DNA from: Cytophagales bacterium
GTDB lineage: Bacteria; Bacteroidota; Bacteroidia; Cytophagales; Cytophagaceae
Reading direction: 5' to 3'
DNA length: 5,326 nt
Assembly: GCA_025360235.1 (NCBI GenBank)
Contig: JANYCO010000575.1
Span: forward strand, 1 to 5,326
The notes below the pieces were generated by a model, which did not search any database, had not been told where the DNA came from, and saw only the letters and a list, made by a program, of their open reading frames with translations. The position numbers and the translations under genes were made by a program. Position 1 is the first letter of the stretch, and each line of letters starts with the position of its first letter. Below are positions 1-5,326 of this stretch, piece after piece.

Positions 1-1
1 A

Positions 2-997
2 GACGATCCGGATGATGATGAGCTGCTCTCAAAAAGAGCACAAGTATATTTCAATATGTTTCGCTTCAATGAGGCGTTGAATGACATCAAAGCCGCTATA
101 GCAGTAAAATCAAGTGACCCTGAATATTTTATTTTACTTGCTCAGATAAATTTTTCCTCCGGAAATTATTTCGACGCTATTAAAGCCTCTGAAAAAGCCG
201 AAAGTTTGGGTTCCAATAATCCAGAGCTGTCCATTATACAAGCTAGAGTATACTGGGAAACTGGTGATACTACAAGAAGCATGTTGTACTTGCGTAAAGC
301 CGAACAACTCATTCCGTATCATTCATCAATTAGTTTATTGAAAGGCAAACTCTCGGCCTTCAAAAAAGATACATTGCAAGCGATTACTTATTTTTTATCC
401 TCTGTCAAAAACGACCGAAAAAATATGGATGCTTATCGCGATTTGATAAAAATTTATTTAAATAGAGCTAAAGATGACTCGGCTTTGTATTTTATAATTC
501 AGGCAAAAGAGGTCGATCCCCGTCAGCCAGATCTTTATTATGCGGAAGCGAGAATTTATCAGAAAAAAGAATTAAAGCAGAGTGCACTCCTCTCCTATTT
601 CAATTGCCTCAGACAAGATTCGGTATACGCTCCGGCCCTATACCAGTTGGGACAAATCTATTTCCGTGAAGGAAATCCAATGGAGTCGTATAAGTATTAT
701 AAAAAATATATCACTTTAAACGATGAAAATAAAGAGGTGTACCTCAATCTAATTATTATCCTCAACGGACAAAACAACCAGCAAGCCACTATTCCTTATT
801 ACGAAAGACTCATTCAGTTAGACAGTATGAATACTGGTTTAAAATATGCTTTGCAAAAACTTTACAAGCAGTATGCAATAGTAGATCAGCAAAACGCCAA
901 CCTCGCAGCTGAAGCTATCTTGAATGATACTACAAGAAGAAGACGAAGAGTGGTACCAGTGATTAGGGATTCTACCATAGCAGATACTGTGCGATAA
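2..997 (+). CDS. TPR-repeat protein, 3' part (N-terminus outside window)
   Basis: The reading frame is open from the first bases and continues in phase through the first visible ATG at 56, so that ATG is internal and the gene begins upstream of the window. After a short acidic stretch (DDPDDD), residues fall into nine consecutive 34-residue tetratricopeptide units with no gaps. They start near bases 17, 119, 221, 323, 425, 527, 629, 731 and 833, and each shows the helix-turn-helix pattern, for example ALYQLGQIYFREGN in unit 7; the ninth is degenerate. A 20-residue tail with five consecutive arginines and a basic/hydrophobic end closes the protein. TPR solenoids bind partner proteins or peptides; no catalytic domain is visible. 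In Bacteroidota such proteins are often exported lipoproteins, but the signal region is not seen here. Partner and pathway cannot be named. The next gene starts 47 bases downstream on the same strand. Confidence 0.9.
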   Translation, partial: DDPDDDELLSKRAQVYFNMFRFNEALNDIKAAIAVKSSDPEYFILLAQINFSSGNYFDAIKASEKAESLGSNNPELSIIQARVYWETGDTTRSMLYLRKAEQLIPYHSSISLLKGKLSAFKKDTLQAITYFLSSVKNDRKNMDAYRDLIKIYLNRAKDDSALYFIIQAKEVDPRQPDLYYAEARIYQKKELKQSALLSYFNCLRQDSVYAPALYQLGQIYFREGNPMESYKYYKKYITLNDENKEVYLNLIIILNGQNNQQATIPYYERLIQLDSMNTGLKYALQKLYKQYAIVDQQNANLAAEAILNDTTRRRRRVVPVIRDSTIADTVR

Positions 998-1044
998 ATT
1001 GCCCTAATCCAGGATTTTCAATTCTTAATCATGAATTTCTAGTT

Positions 1045-1548
1045 ATGAAAATAGTTCCTTTACTAACCTTAATTCTTTTCCTTTACAGCTGCGAACAACC
1101 ATCCAATAAGGAAGACAAGGATACGATAACTAAAAAAAATATTTCTACAACCCTTTCTACCGATACTTCCATACTTTCAAAACTGATCGATATAACAAAT
1201 CATAAACCAACCAAAGCAAAATTTAAATATGTTTTTATAGATAACTCTGGACAAGACGATAGAATAACGGTTCCAGGTCCTTCTGACAGCAGACTAGAAG
1301 CTATTTTATATCTTGACTCTACAACAATTGAAGCCATCAGATGTAAATATAACATTGCCAGTTACACTGCGAATTATGAAAAAATGCGTTTTAATTTTGA
1401 GTGGCTCGATAAAAGTATAAAAGATGAGCTTTCGAAAAACGATACAACTTATAAGCATGATCTTCCAGATAACTTCTTTGGTACAGGACAATCAGGGAGG
1501 CTTTGGTTACTTAATAATAAAGTTTTACTTATCAAATCAACAAACTAA
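1045..1548 (+). CDS. Putative lipoprotein of unknown family
   Basis: The 167-residue product opens with a lipoprotein signal peptide: Lys2, a hydrophobic core (residues 4-14), and a lipobox LYSC with Cys16 as the predicted lipidation site. The residues just after the cysteine (EQPSNKEDKD) are polar and rich in acidic and lysine residues. This resembles, loosely, the export signals that send Bacteroidota lipoproteins to the cell surface. A Ser/Thr/Lys-rich linker to about residue 45 precedes a roughly 120-residue globular part that looks mixed alpha/beta, with a glycine-containing segment FGTGQSGRLWLL near the end. I recognise no domain or catalytic motif, so no function is assigned. The ATG at 1045 is chosen because it gives an intact signal peptide. 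It lies 47 bases after the TPR gene and 56 bases before the next gene, all on the same strand, so co-transcription is possible but not shown. Confidence 0.8.
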   Translation: MKIVPLLTLILFLYSCEQPSNKEDKDTITKKNISTTLSTDTSILSKLIDITNHKPTKAKFKYVFIDNSGQDDRITVPGPSDSRLEAILYLDSTTIEAIRCKYNIASYTANYEKMRFNFEWLDKSIKDELSKNDTTYKHDLPDNFFGTGQSGRLWLLNNKVLLIKSTN

Positions 1549-1570
1549 ATTATACTCTTAATTCTTTACA

Positions 1571-1600
1571 TTGATAAAACTTTAGTTCTGCTTATATTTA
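1571..1600 (+). promoter_or_regulatory. Weak candidate Bacteroidota-type promoter
   Basis: An ATTG element (TTG at 1571-1573) is followed after 19 bases by TATATTTA (1593-1600). This is close to the Bacteroidota -33/-7 consensus TTTG / TAnnTTTG, with the last base of the -7 box mismatched. Transcription would then start almost at the ATG at 1605, giving a nearly leaderless message, which weakens the call. In A+T-rich DNA such matches also arise by chance. Confidence 0.2.
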
Positions 1601-1604
1601 CTTA

Positions 1605-2282
1605 ATGCTCTATCGAATTACCATAATCATCTTGCTTATTTTCCTTTCTGTCTCAACCGTAGAGGCTCAGAAAAATGAAAGAGATGCTGCGCTATGGGTA
1701 AATCTTTATTTATCAAAAAAAATTAATAAAAAATACACATTACATCTGAACCAGCAAAACAGATTTAATAACAATATAACTCAATATAGTCAGGGGTATG
1801 CGGATGTAGGTGTGACGAGAAAACTCAGCAAACATTTCAAAGTGTTGCTAGACTATGTCTTTATTTACAGAAGAAATACGGATCAATCATTTAGTATCAG
1901 ACATCAATACTATGTGGCATTGATCACTGAAAAAAGAGTTCATAACATCAATTACTCTTATCGTATCATGTTTCAGGGACAAAATAATATGCCCTATTTC
2001 ATAAAGGAAAACTATCCTGTTTTTTATCTGAGAAATAAAGCAACGGTAAAATATCAAATCAACAAATACTTTACTGCTTATGTGGCGGAAGAACTTTTTC
2101 TTCCCTTAAATAATTACAAAGTAAAAGGACTCGATCGTTCCAGAAGTTTCGTAGGATTTTTTTATAATACAAGTAAAAATTCAGAACTGGAACTCTACTT
2201 TGCTTTTCAGGATCAACTTAACCCCACTTATAGAAGAAAACAGGATTATATATATGGATTGGGATATAGTATCAAACTATAG
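1605..2282 (+). CDS. DUF2490-like outer-membrane beta-barrel protein
   Basis: The 225-residue protein starts with a Sec signal peptide (hydrophobic residues 5-16) and a likely signal peptidase I site VEA|Q after residue 21. The mature part is a run of alternating polar/aromatic strands, as in outer-membrane barrels. Segments resemble the DUF2490 family common in Bacteroidota: an early WVNLYLSKKI strand, paired strands around NYSYRIMFQGQ (about 115-126), YLRNKATVKY (141-150), AYVAEELFLP (158-167), and a terminal strand YIYGLGYSIKL. It ends in Leu rather than the Phe usual for barrels. Family members are predicted outer-membrane proteins without a known biochemical role; I assign only location and fold. 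The ATG at 1605 is chosen because it preserves the signal peptide. The gene converges with the - strand nucleotidyltransferase gene, with 29 bases between stops and no convincing terminator hairpin. Confidence 0.8.
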   Translation: MLYRITIIILLIFLSVSTVEAQKNERDAALWVNLYLSKKINKKYTLHLNQQNRFNNNITQYSQGYADVGVTRKLSKHFKVLLDYVFIYRRNTDQSFSIRHQYYVALITEKRVHNINYSYRIMFQGQNNMPYFIKENYPVFYLRNKATVKYQINKYFTAYVAEELFLPLNNYKVKGLDRSRSFVGFFYNTSKNSELELYFAFQDQLNPTYRRKQDYIYGLGYSIKL

Positions 2283-2311
2283 TTTCTGAAATTTAGTCTT
2301 AACACAAAAAT

Positions 2312-2749
2312 TTACAAATTTTCAATATCCCCCAAATCTCTACTGCGTCCTGTCTTAGATTTATTTACTTTTAAATCATTTACATGAATAAAATTTATCA
2401 CTAGTCCGTCAAGATTTGCTATTACTTTTCTATCAAAACATTCCTTAAAACCTACACCTGTAAGAGAAGTTAATATATCAATTCTACAAGGTTCATAACC
2501 AAGTTGTAAAACCAAATCTTCTTTTAAAAAATCGTTCTCTTCTAAGCCTATTGATTCAAATCCAAATTCTTTTAATGCCAGTAGAATTTTTGAAGCATTC
2601 TCTTTTGATATCGCAATCCAAAAATCAATATCACCTGTATATCTTGGTCTTCCATGATATCCAACAGCATACCCTCCTACTACCAAGTATTCAACTTTAT
2701 GAACGTTTAGTAATTCTATAAACTCTTTGAAGTCTTGATTCAGTTCCAT
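2312..2749 (-). CDS. Nucleotidyltransferase-fold protein (DUF6036/AbiEii-like), second gene of a two-gene module
   Basis: The 145-residue product has the nucleotidyltransferase core: an N-terminal helix (FKEFIELLN, 7-15), strand YLVVGG with the GG motif at 25-26, then the D-x-D metal-binding pair Asp40 and Asp42 in YTGDIDFWI, and a third candidate acidic ligand, Asp91, in RIDILTSL. The C-terminus carries the K..GR..D pattern (Lys130, Gly134-Arg135, Asp138) usual for small stand-alone relatives, so the protein appears complete. Such folds transfer NMPs to RNA, proteins or small molecules, and several act as toxins or antitoxins; the substrate here is unknown. An in-frame stop at 2762-2764 lies just upstream and the ATG at 2749 is the only ATG after it, so the start inside the preceding gene is well supported. 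The 53-base overlap implies coupled translation. It resembles DUF6036 and AbiEii-type families; the exact family is uncertain. Confidence 0.85.
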   Translation of the reverse strand: MELNQDFKEFIELLNVHKVEYLVVGGYAVGYHGRPRYTGDIDFWIAISKENASKILLALKEFGFESIGLEENDFLKEDLVLQLGYEPCRIDILTSLTGVGFKECFDRKVIANLDGLVINFIHVNDLKVNKSKTGRSRDLGDIENL

Positions 2750-2882
2750 TATACTGCTTTCTTAAAAATTCTATAGCTGATATTCTTTCCGTTTCAGGTC
2801 GTGTAAGCCAATATAAATGAGAAGACTCTTCCTCTCCCATTTTTACTATTTTTACAGCTTTTTTATTTAGTCTAAAGTCCAT
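2697..2882 (-). CDS. Small basic protein paired with the nucleotidyltransferase (possible antitoxin-like partner)
   Basis: This 61-residue protein is rich in Lys and Arg. It has a central segment YWLTRPETERISAIEFLRKQ (24-43) followed by RLQRVYRITKR (50-60). I recall this pattern (YW-x2-RP/SP-x2-ER...LR-x-QY...RLQRVYR) from small proteins encoded directly before DUF6036-like nucleotidyltransferase genes in Bacteroidota and Spirochaetes, which supports it as a real gene rather than a shadow frame. The conserved-looking C-terminal RLQRVYR lies within the 53 bases shared with the next gene, so the overlap appears to be functional coding in two frames. No DNA-binding fold, HEPN motif or signal peptide is visible. 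The ATG at 2882 is chosen because an in-frame stop lies about 30 bases upstream; Met15 is an alternative start. A role as antitoxin or accessory subunit is inferred from gene order only. Confidence 0.75.
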   Translation of the reverse strand: MDFRLNKKAVKIVKMGEEESSHLYWLTRPETERISAIEFLRKQYNGTESRLQRVYRITKRS

Positions 2883-2971
2883 AAACTCTATGAATTTTAT
2901 ATAATTTACAAACTATTTTACAGACTCACAAGTCCTTTATCTTATTATTTTACACTTATCCATCCCAACTA

Positions 2972-2997
2972 TTAACAAAGTCTACCGACATTGTTAA
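2972..2997. repeat. Inverted repeat, 7-base arms, upstream of the two-gene module
   Basis: TTAACAA (2972-2978) and TTGTTAA (2991-2997) are perfect inverted copies separated by 12 bases. They sit in the gap between the esterase gene and the small protein/nucleotidyltransferase pair, about 90-115 bases upstream of the small gene's start. The arms are A+T-rich and no T-run follows on the - strand, so it is a poor intrinsic terminator. It could be an operator or simply chance. Confidence 0.3.
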
Positions 2998-3023
2998 CGT
3001 TTATCCAGCTCTAAAATCTTGTA

Positions 3024-3044
3024 TCTTATACCCAGCACATAAGA
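3024..3044 (-). terminator. Weak hairpin just after the esterase stop codon
   Basis: On the - strand, TCTTAT and ATAAGA can form a 6-base-pair stem with a 9-base loop, beginning one base past the esterase stop codon (3046-3048). A modest T-containing stretch (GATTTT) follows. The stem is short and mostly A-T, so it is only a weak candidate for the end of the rsmB-mtgA-esterase transcript. Confidence 0.2.
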
Positions 3045-3045
3045 A

Positions 3046-4188
3046 CTACCACTTCATCACCCCCTTTATCTCCTTCGTCAACTCCTCCGCCATCTTCTCA
3101 TGTCGTTTTATATTAGGATGCCAATCACAGCCATAGTCGCCATCACCCTGAGGGGAAGGGAAAAAAGTATAAATTTTCGTATCTCCTATTCCTATCATTT
3201 TATCTTTAGAAGCCTTTATATAATTTTTCACCTTTGTCAATGCATTTACGCCCTGAGGATAAGAATCGTTCATCATCGGGCCTTCAATGCAAAATATGCT
3301 GGCGTTAGGATAATATAAGCGTAAGCGTTTTAAAAAATTAACATAAGTATTTACAAATATTACGGAGTCGGGTACCCCCTTTGCAAAATCGTTGGTGCCT
3401 AAATTTACAACGAGTACATCAGGTTGATATTTTTTAGTATTCCACTTCGGAGAATTTAAGGAATCAGGAAATATTCTATCGTAAATGAGCGACATAGTAT
3501 TAGCAGTTGTGCCATCATAATTTCTATACATCCCTCTTCCTGAATAAGCCACTGCCGTATAATCTGCATTCAGTTTACGTGCTGTTATTGCGCCATAAGC
3601 CATATAAGCATTTTCTGTTTCCGGAGAGAATGGACAATCTCTAGATGTCCCTTCATTTCCATAACCACAGGTAATAGAATTTCCAATAAATTCAATTTTT
3701 CTTTTATTCCTTTCCGTAATCTGAAGTAATCGCTTACCCTTTTCAATTTCCACTCCTTCAAAAATACCCTCTCCCACTAGTGCTTCTGTTCTTTTAAAAA
3801 CAACTACTTCGTGAACACCTTTACCAAGACCGTTGACTTTAATTTTATCATCCTCGTTGGAAACCGCAAATACCTGTGGTTTTCCTCCATCTACTAGTAC
3901 AGAATAATAATTTTTATAAAAGCTGCCATCTGCATATTTCCCTTTACTTTTATTTTTTAAATGGACAACACACGTACTTCCTTCAAAACAAAAACGAATA
4001 GATACCCCTGTGTGAATAAAGTGTAGAGCGTTAGGATTTGAATAATCAATCCTTCCCAGGTAAATAAAATTTGAATCGCTGGCAGGAATAAAACTTGTTT
4101 CCTTCGAACTGGAAGAAGGTTTTGTACATTGAAAAAGGCCAAGTGCTATCGCTGATAACAAAAAGAAAATTTTAAATTGTCTGGTCAT
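3046..4188 (-). CDS. Carbohydrate esterase family 2-like SGNH hydrolase, lipoprotein
   Basis: The 380-residue product has a lipoprotein signal peptide (hydrophobic 8-19, lipobox LFQC, Cys21) and a Ser-rich linker. A CE2-type N-terminal jelly-roll domain follows (about 40-155), with YLGRIDYSNPNA and VHEVVVFKRTEA as recognisable landmarks. The C-terminal SGNH domain (165-380) shows IEFIGNSIT with nucleophile Ser171 (block I), the YSGRGMYRN segment with Gly217/Gly219 (block II position), NLGTNDF with Asn266 (block III), and CDWHPN with Asp355 and catalytic His357 (block V). The D-x-H spacing and this two-domain order match CE2 enzymes, which remove O-acetyl groups from xylan, mannan and related glycans. 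It should act in the periplasm or at the cell surface, anchored by lipid. Its ATG overlaps the mtgA stop by one base (TAATG), implying translational coupling. The substrate may be a dietary, capsular or wall glycan; this is not determined by sequence. Confidence 0.92.
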   Translation of the reverse strand: MTRQFKIFFLLSAIALGLFQCTKPSSSSKETSFIPASDSNFIYLGRIDYSNPNALHFIHTGVSIRFCFEGSTCVVHLKNKSKGKYADGSFYKNYYSVLVDGGKPQVFAVSNEDDKIKVNGLGKGVHEVVVFKRTEALVGEGIFEGVEIEKGKRLLQITERNKRKIEFIGNSITCGYGNEGTSRDCPFSPETENAYMAYGAITARKLNADYTAVAYSGRGMYRNYDGTTANTMSLIYDRIFPDSLNSPKWNTKKYQPDVLVVNLGTNDFAKGVPDSVIFVNTYVNFLKRLRLYYPNASIFCIEGPMMNDSYPQGVNALTKVKNYIKASKDKMIGIGDTKIYTFFPSPQGDGDYGCDWHPNIKRHEKMAEELTKEIKGVMKW

Positions 4189-4919
4189 TATTTTATAACT
4201 GTTTTTTGTTCACCAAATTTTATTTCACCAATATACTCCATATTTCTTAAAATCCATTGCTCTCGCTCCCTAACGTAAGCACTGGGTTTAACTGCTGAAT
4301 ATTTAATAGGGTTGGGTAAAATGGCTGCTATCAAAGCTGCCTGAGATTTTGAAAGTTTTTTAGCACTTCGTTTAAAATATTTCTGCGAAGCTGCTTCAGC
4401 ACCATAAATTCCATCTCCCATTTCTATAACATTTACATACACTTCAAGAATTCTTTGTTTGTCCCAAAGAACTTCTATCAATAAAGTAAAATAAACTTCA
4501 AAGCCTTTGCGTATCCACGACCTTCCCGGCCACAGAAAAACATTTTTCGCCACCTGCTGACTAATCGTACTTGCTCCTCTAACCGTTCTTCGCTTTTTTT
4601 TCTGATTATTTTCGTATGCCTTTTCTATAGATTTGAAATCAAAACCCCAATGTTCCAGAAAGAGTTGATCTTCCGAAGCCACTACTGCTGTAGCAAGTGA
4701 AGGGTTTATATCTTTAATATCTTTCCACTCTTTGGTCATCTTTGCGCTTTTGCCGTCGCCCCATTGTTCAAATACTCTGATGATCATGAGTAAGGTAACA
4801 GGTGGATCAATGAAACGATAAAGAATGGTTACTGAAATCGAACTAATAAAAAAGATGAGCACTATCCTCTTCAGGTATTTCCATGTTATTCCCCAAATAT
4901 GAATTAGTTTCTCTCTCAT
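4188..4919 (-). CDS. mtgA: Monofunctional biosynthetic peptidoglycan transglycosylase
   Basis: The product is a GT51 glycosyltransferase that polymerises lipid II into peptidoglycan glycan strands at the outer face of the inner membrane. At 243 residues it has the usual length of monofunctional MtgA and no transpeptidase domain. A single N-terminal membrane segment (about 17-34) follows a basic cytoplasmic end. Family motifs appear in order: ASEDQLFLEHWGFD with catalytic Glu83, RGASTISQQVAKN (114-126), the WPGRSWIRKGFE segment ending at the second conserved Glu141, ILEVYVNVIEMG (157-168), and GAEAASQKYF followed by LSKSQAALIAAILPNP. All expected key residues are present, so it should be active. 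It starts 12 bases after the rsmB stop and its own stop overlaps the start of the esterase gene, so the three genes are very likely one transcript. There is no strong Shine-Dalgarno sequence, as is common in Bacteroidota. Confidence 0.96.
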   Translation of the reverse strand: MREKLIHIWGITWKYLKRIVLIFFISSISVTILYRFIDPPVTLLMIIRVFEQWGDGKSAKMTKEWKDIKDINPSLATAVVASEDQLFLEHWGFDFKSIEKAYENNQKKKRRTVRGASTISQQVAKNVFLWPGRSWIRKGFEVYFTLLIEVLWDKQRILEVYVNVIEMGDGIYGAEAASQKYFKRSAKKLSKSQAALIAAILPNPIKYSAVKPSAYVREREQWILRNMEYIGEIKFGEQKTVIK

Positions 4920-4931
4920 TCGATAACTAAA

Positions 4932-5326
4932 TTAATTTATTCTTTTCAGTCTGGCAATGTAAAATCCATCAAAGCCGGATTCAGAAGGAAATACTTTTTT
5001 TTCATACTGCAAAACAAAAGAGTTCTCTTTTGCAGCTAAAAATTGTTTTACTTGCTCCGTATTTTCAGAAGGAAGAATACTACAAGTAGAATAAACCATT
5101 TGTCCATCTTTTTTTATTATAGAAGCATAACTTCCCAAAATTTCTTGTTGAGTCTTCTTTATATTAGTAATAAACTCCTCTTTCAATTTCCATTTAGCAT
5201 CCGGATTGCGACGTATTACGCCAAGTCCGGAGCAGGGTACATCCAACAATAAACGATCTGCGGAATCGTACATTCGTTTTATCGTCTTGGAAGATTCGAT
5301 AAGTCGTGTTTCAATAATAGACACTC
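4932..5326 (-). CDS. rsmB: RsmB/NOP-family rRNA m5C methyltransferase, C-terminal part
   Basis: This is the 3' end of a gene running off the right edge; about 130 C-terminal residues are visible and the frame is still open at 5326 (the GTG at 5324 is an internal Val codon). It holds the end of the Rossmann-fold catalytic domain of SAM-dependent RNA (cytosine-5) methyltransferases. Motif IV is DVPCSGLGVIRRNPD with the product-release Cys31 (visible numbering), and motif VI is YSTCSI with the nucleophilic Cys81. The end GFDGFYIARLKR is also typical. RsmB methylates C967 of 16S rRNA in E. coli. Assignment to the RsmB/NOP family is firm, but the exact target in this organism, and so the symbol, is less certain because the N-terminal NusB-like or other domain is not in view. 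It is the first visible gene of the rsmB-mtgA-esterase run. Confidence 0.9.
   Translation of the reverse strand, partial: VSIIETRLIESSKTIKRMYDSADRLLLDVPCSGLGVIRRNPDAKWKLKEEFITNIKKTQQEILGSYASIIKKDGQMVYSTCSILPSENTEQVKQFLAAKENSFVLQYEKKVFPSESGFDGFYIARLKRIN

Noticed and set aside
56..58. ATG at 56 as the true start of the TPR gene.
   Set aside because: The frame is open to the window edge and the upstream codons complete the first 34-residue TPR unit, so this Met is internal.
265..939. A 15-base direct repeat, TGATACTACAAGAAG, at 265-279 and 925-939 in the TPR gene, read in the same frame as DTTR.
   Set aside because: The copies fall at different phases of the 34-residue TPR unit and 660 bases apart, so they do not reflect repeat duplication; most likely coincidence.
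2307..2322. AAAATTT-AC-AAATTTT inverted repeat at the convergent gene ends, considered as a bidirectional terminator.
   Set aside because: The loop is only two bases, the stem is entirely A-T and it overlaps the nucleotidyltransferase stop region; too weak to call.
2909..2984. Near matches to the Bacteroidota -7 box on the - strand upstream of the small gene: TAGTTTG (2909-2915) and TAGACTTTG (2976-2984).
   Set aside because: One is a base too short and the other a base too long for TAnnTTTG, and neither has a TTTG element at the right upstream distance.
3100..3318. A 72-codon + strand open frame opposite the esterase gene.
   Set aside because: It lies wholly antisense to conserved SGNH coding sequence and shows no family features; a shadow frame.
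5043..5252. A 69-codon + strand open frame opposite the rsmB gene.
   Set aside because: It is antisense to the conserved methyltransferase motifs IV and VI and has no recognisable content.

Overview
The window looks like a chromosomal segment of a Bacteroidota bacterium, probably near Chitinophagales/Sphingobacteriales. This is inferred from the A+T-rich sequence, the lack of strong Shine-Dalgarno sequences, a DUF2490-type outer-membrane protein, two lipoproteins and a CE2-type esterase lipoprotein. No RNA gene, insertion sequence, phage gene or CRISPR array is visible.

Layout. On the + strand (1-2282) are three genes. The first is the 3' part of a TPR protein whose visible part is almost entirely nine uninterrupted 34-residue repeats. 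The second is a small lipoprotein of no family I recognise. The third is a DUF2490-like outer-membrane beta-barrel protein with a signal peptide. The - strand genes (2312-5326) converge on these and form two groups. Nearest the convergence point (2312-2882) is a compact two-gene module: a 61-residue basic protein followed by a 145-residue nucleotidyltransferase-fold protein, overlapping by 53 bases in different frames. A 163-base gap with weak inverted repeats separates it from a tightly packed run that reads, in transcription order, rsmB (cut by the window end), mtgA, and a CE2/SGNH esterase lipoprotein. The gaps there are 12 bases and then a 1-base overlap (TAATG).

How the genes work together. 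The rsmB-mtgA-esterase run joins an rRNA m5C methyltransferase, a peptidoglycan glycan-strand polymerase and an envelope-anchored carbohydrate esterase. The stop/start coupling of the last two suggests, without proving, a shared role in cell-wall or envelope glycan metabolism. The small protein/nucleotidyltransferase pair resembles the minimal nucleotidyltransferase modules of toxin-antitoxin or abortive-infection type. It is the best candidate here for an under-described system, but its activity is not known from sequence. The rest is ordinary Bacteroidota gene content.
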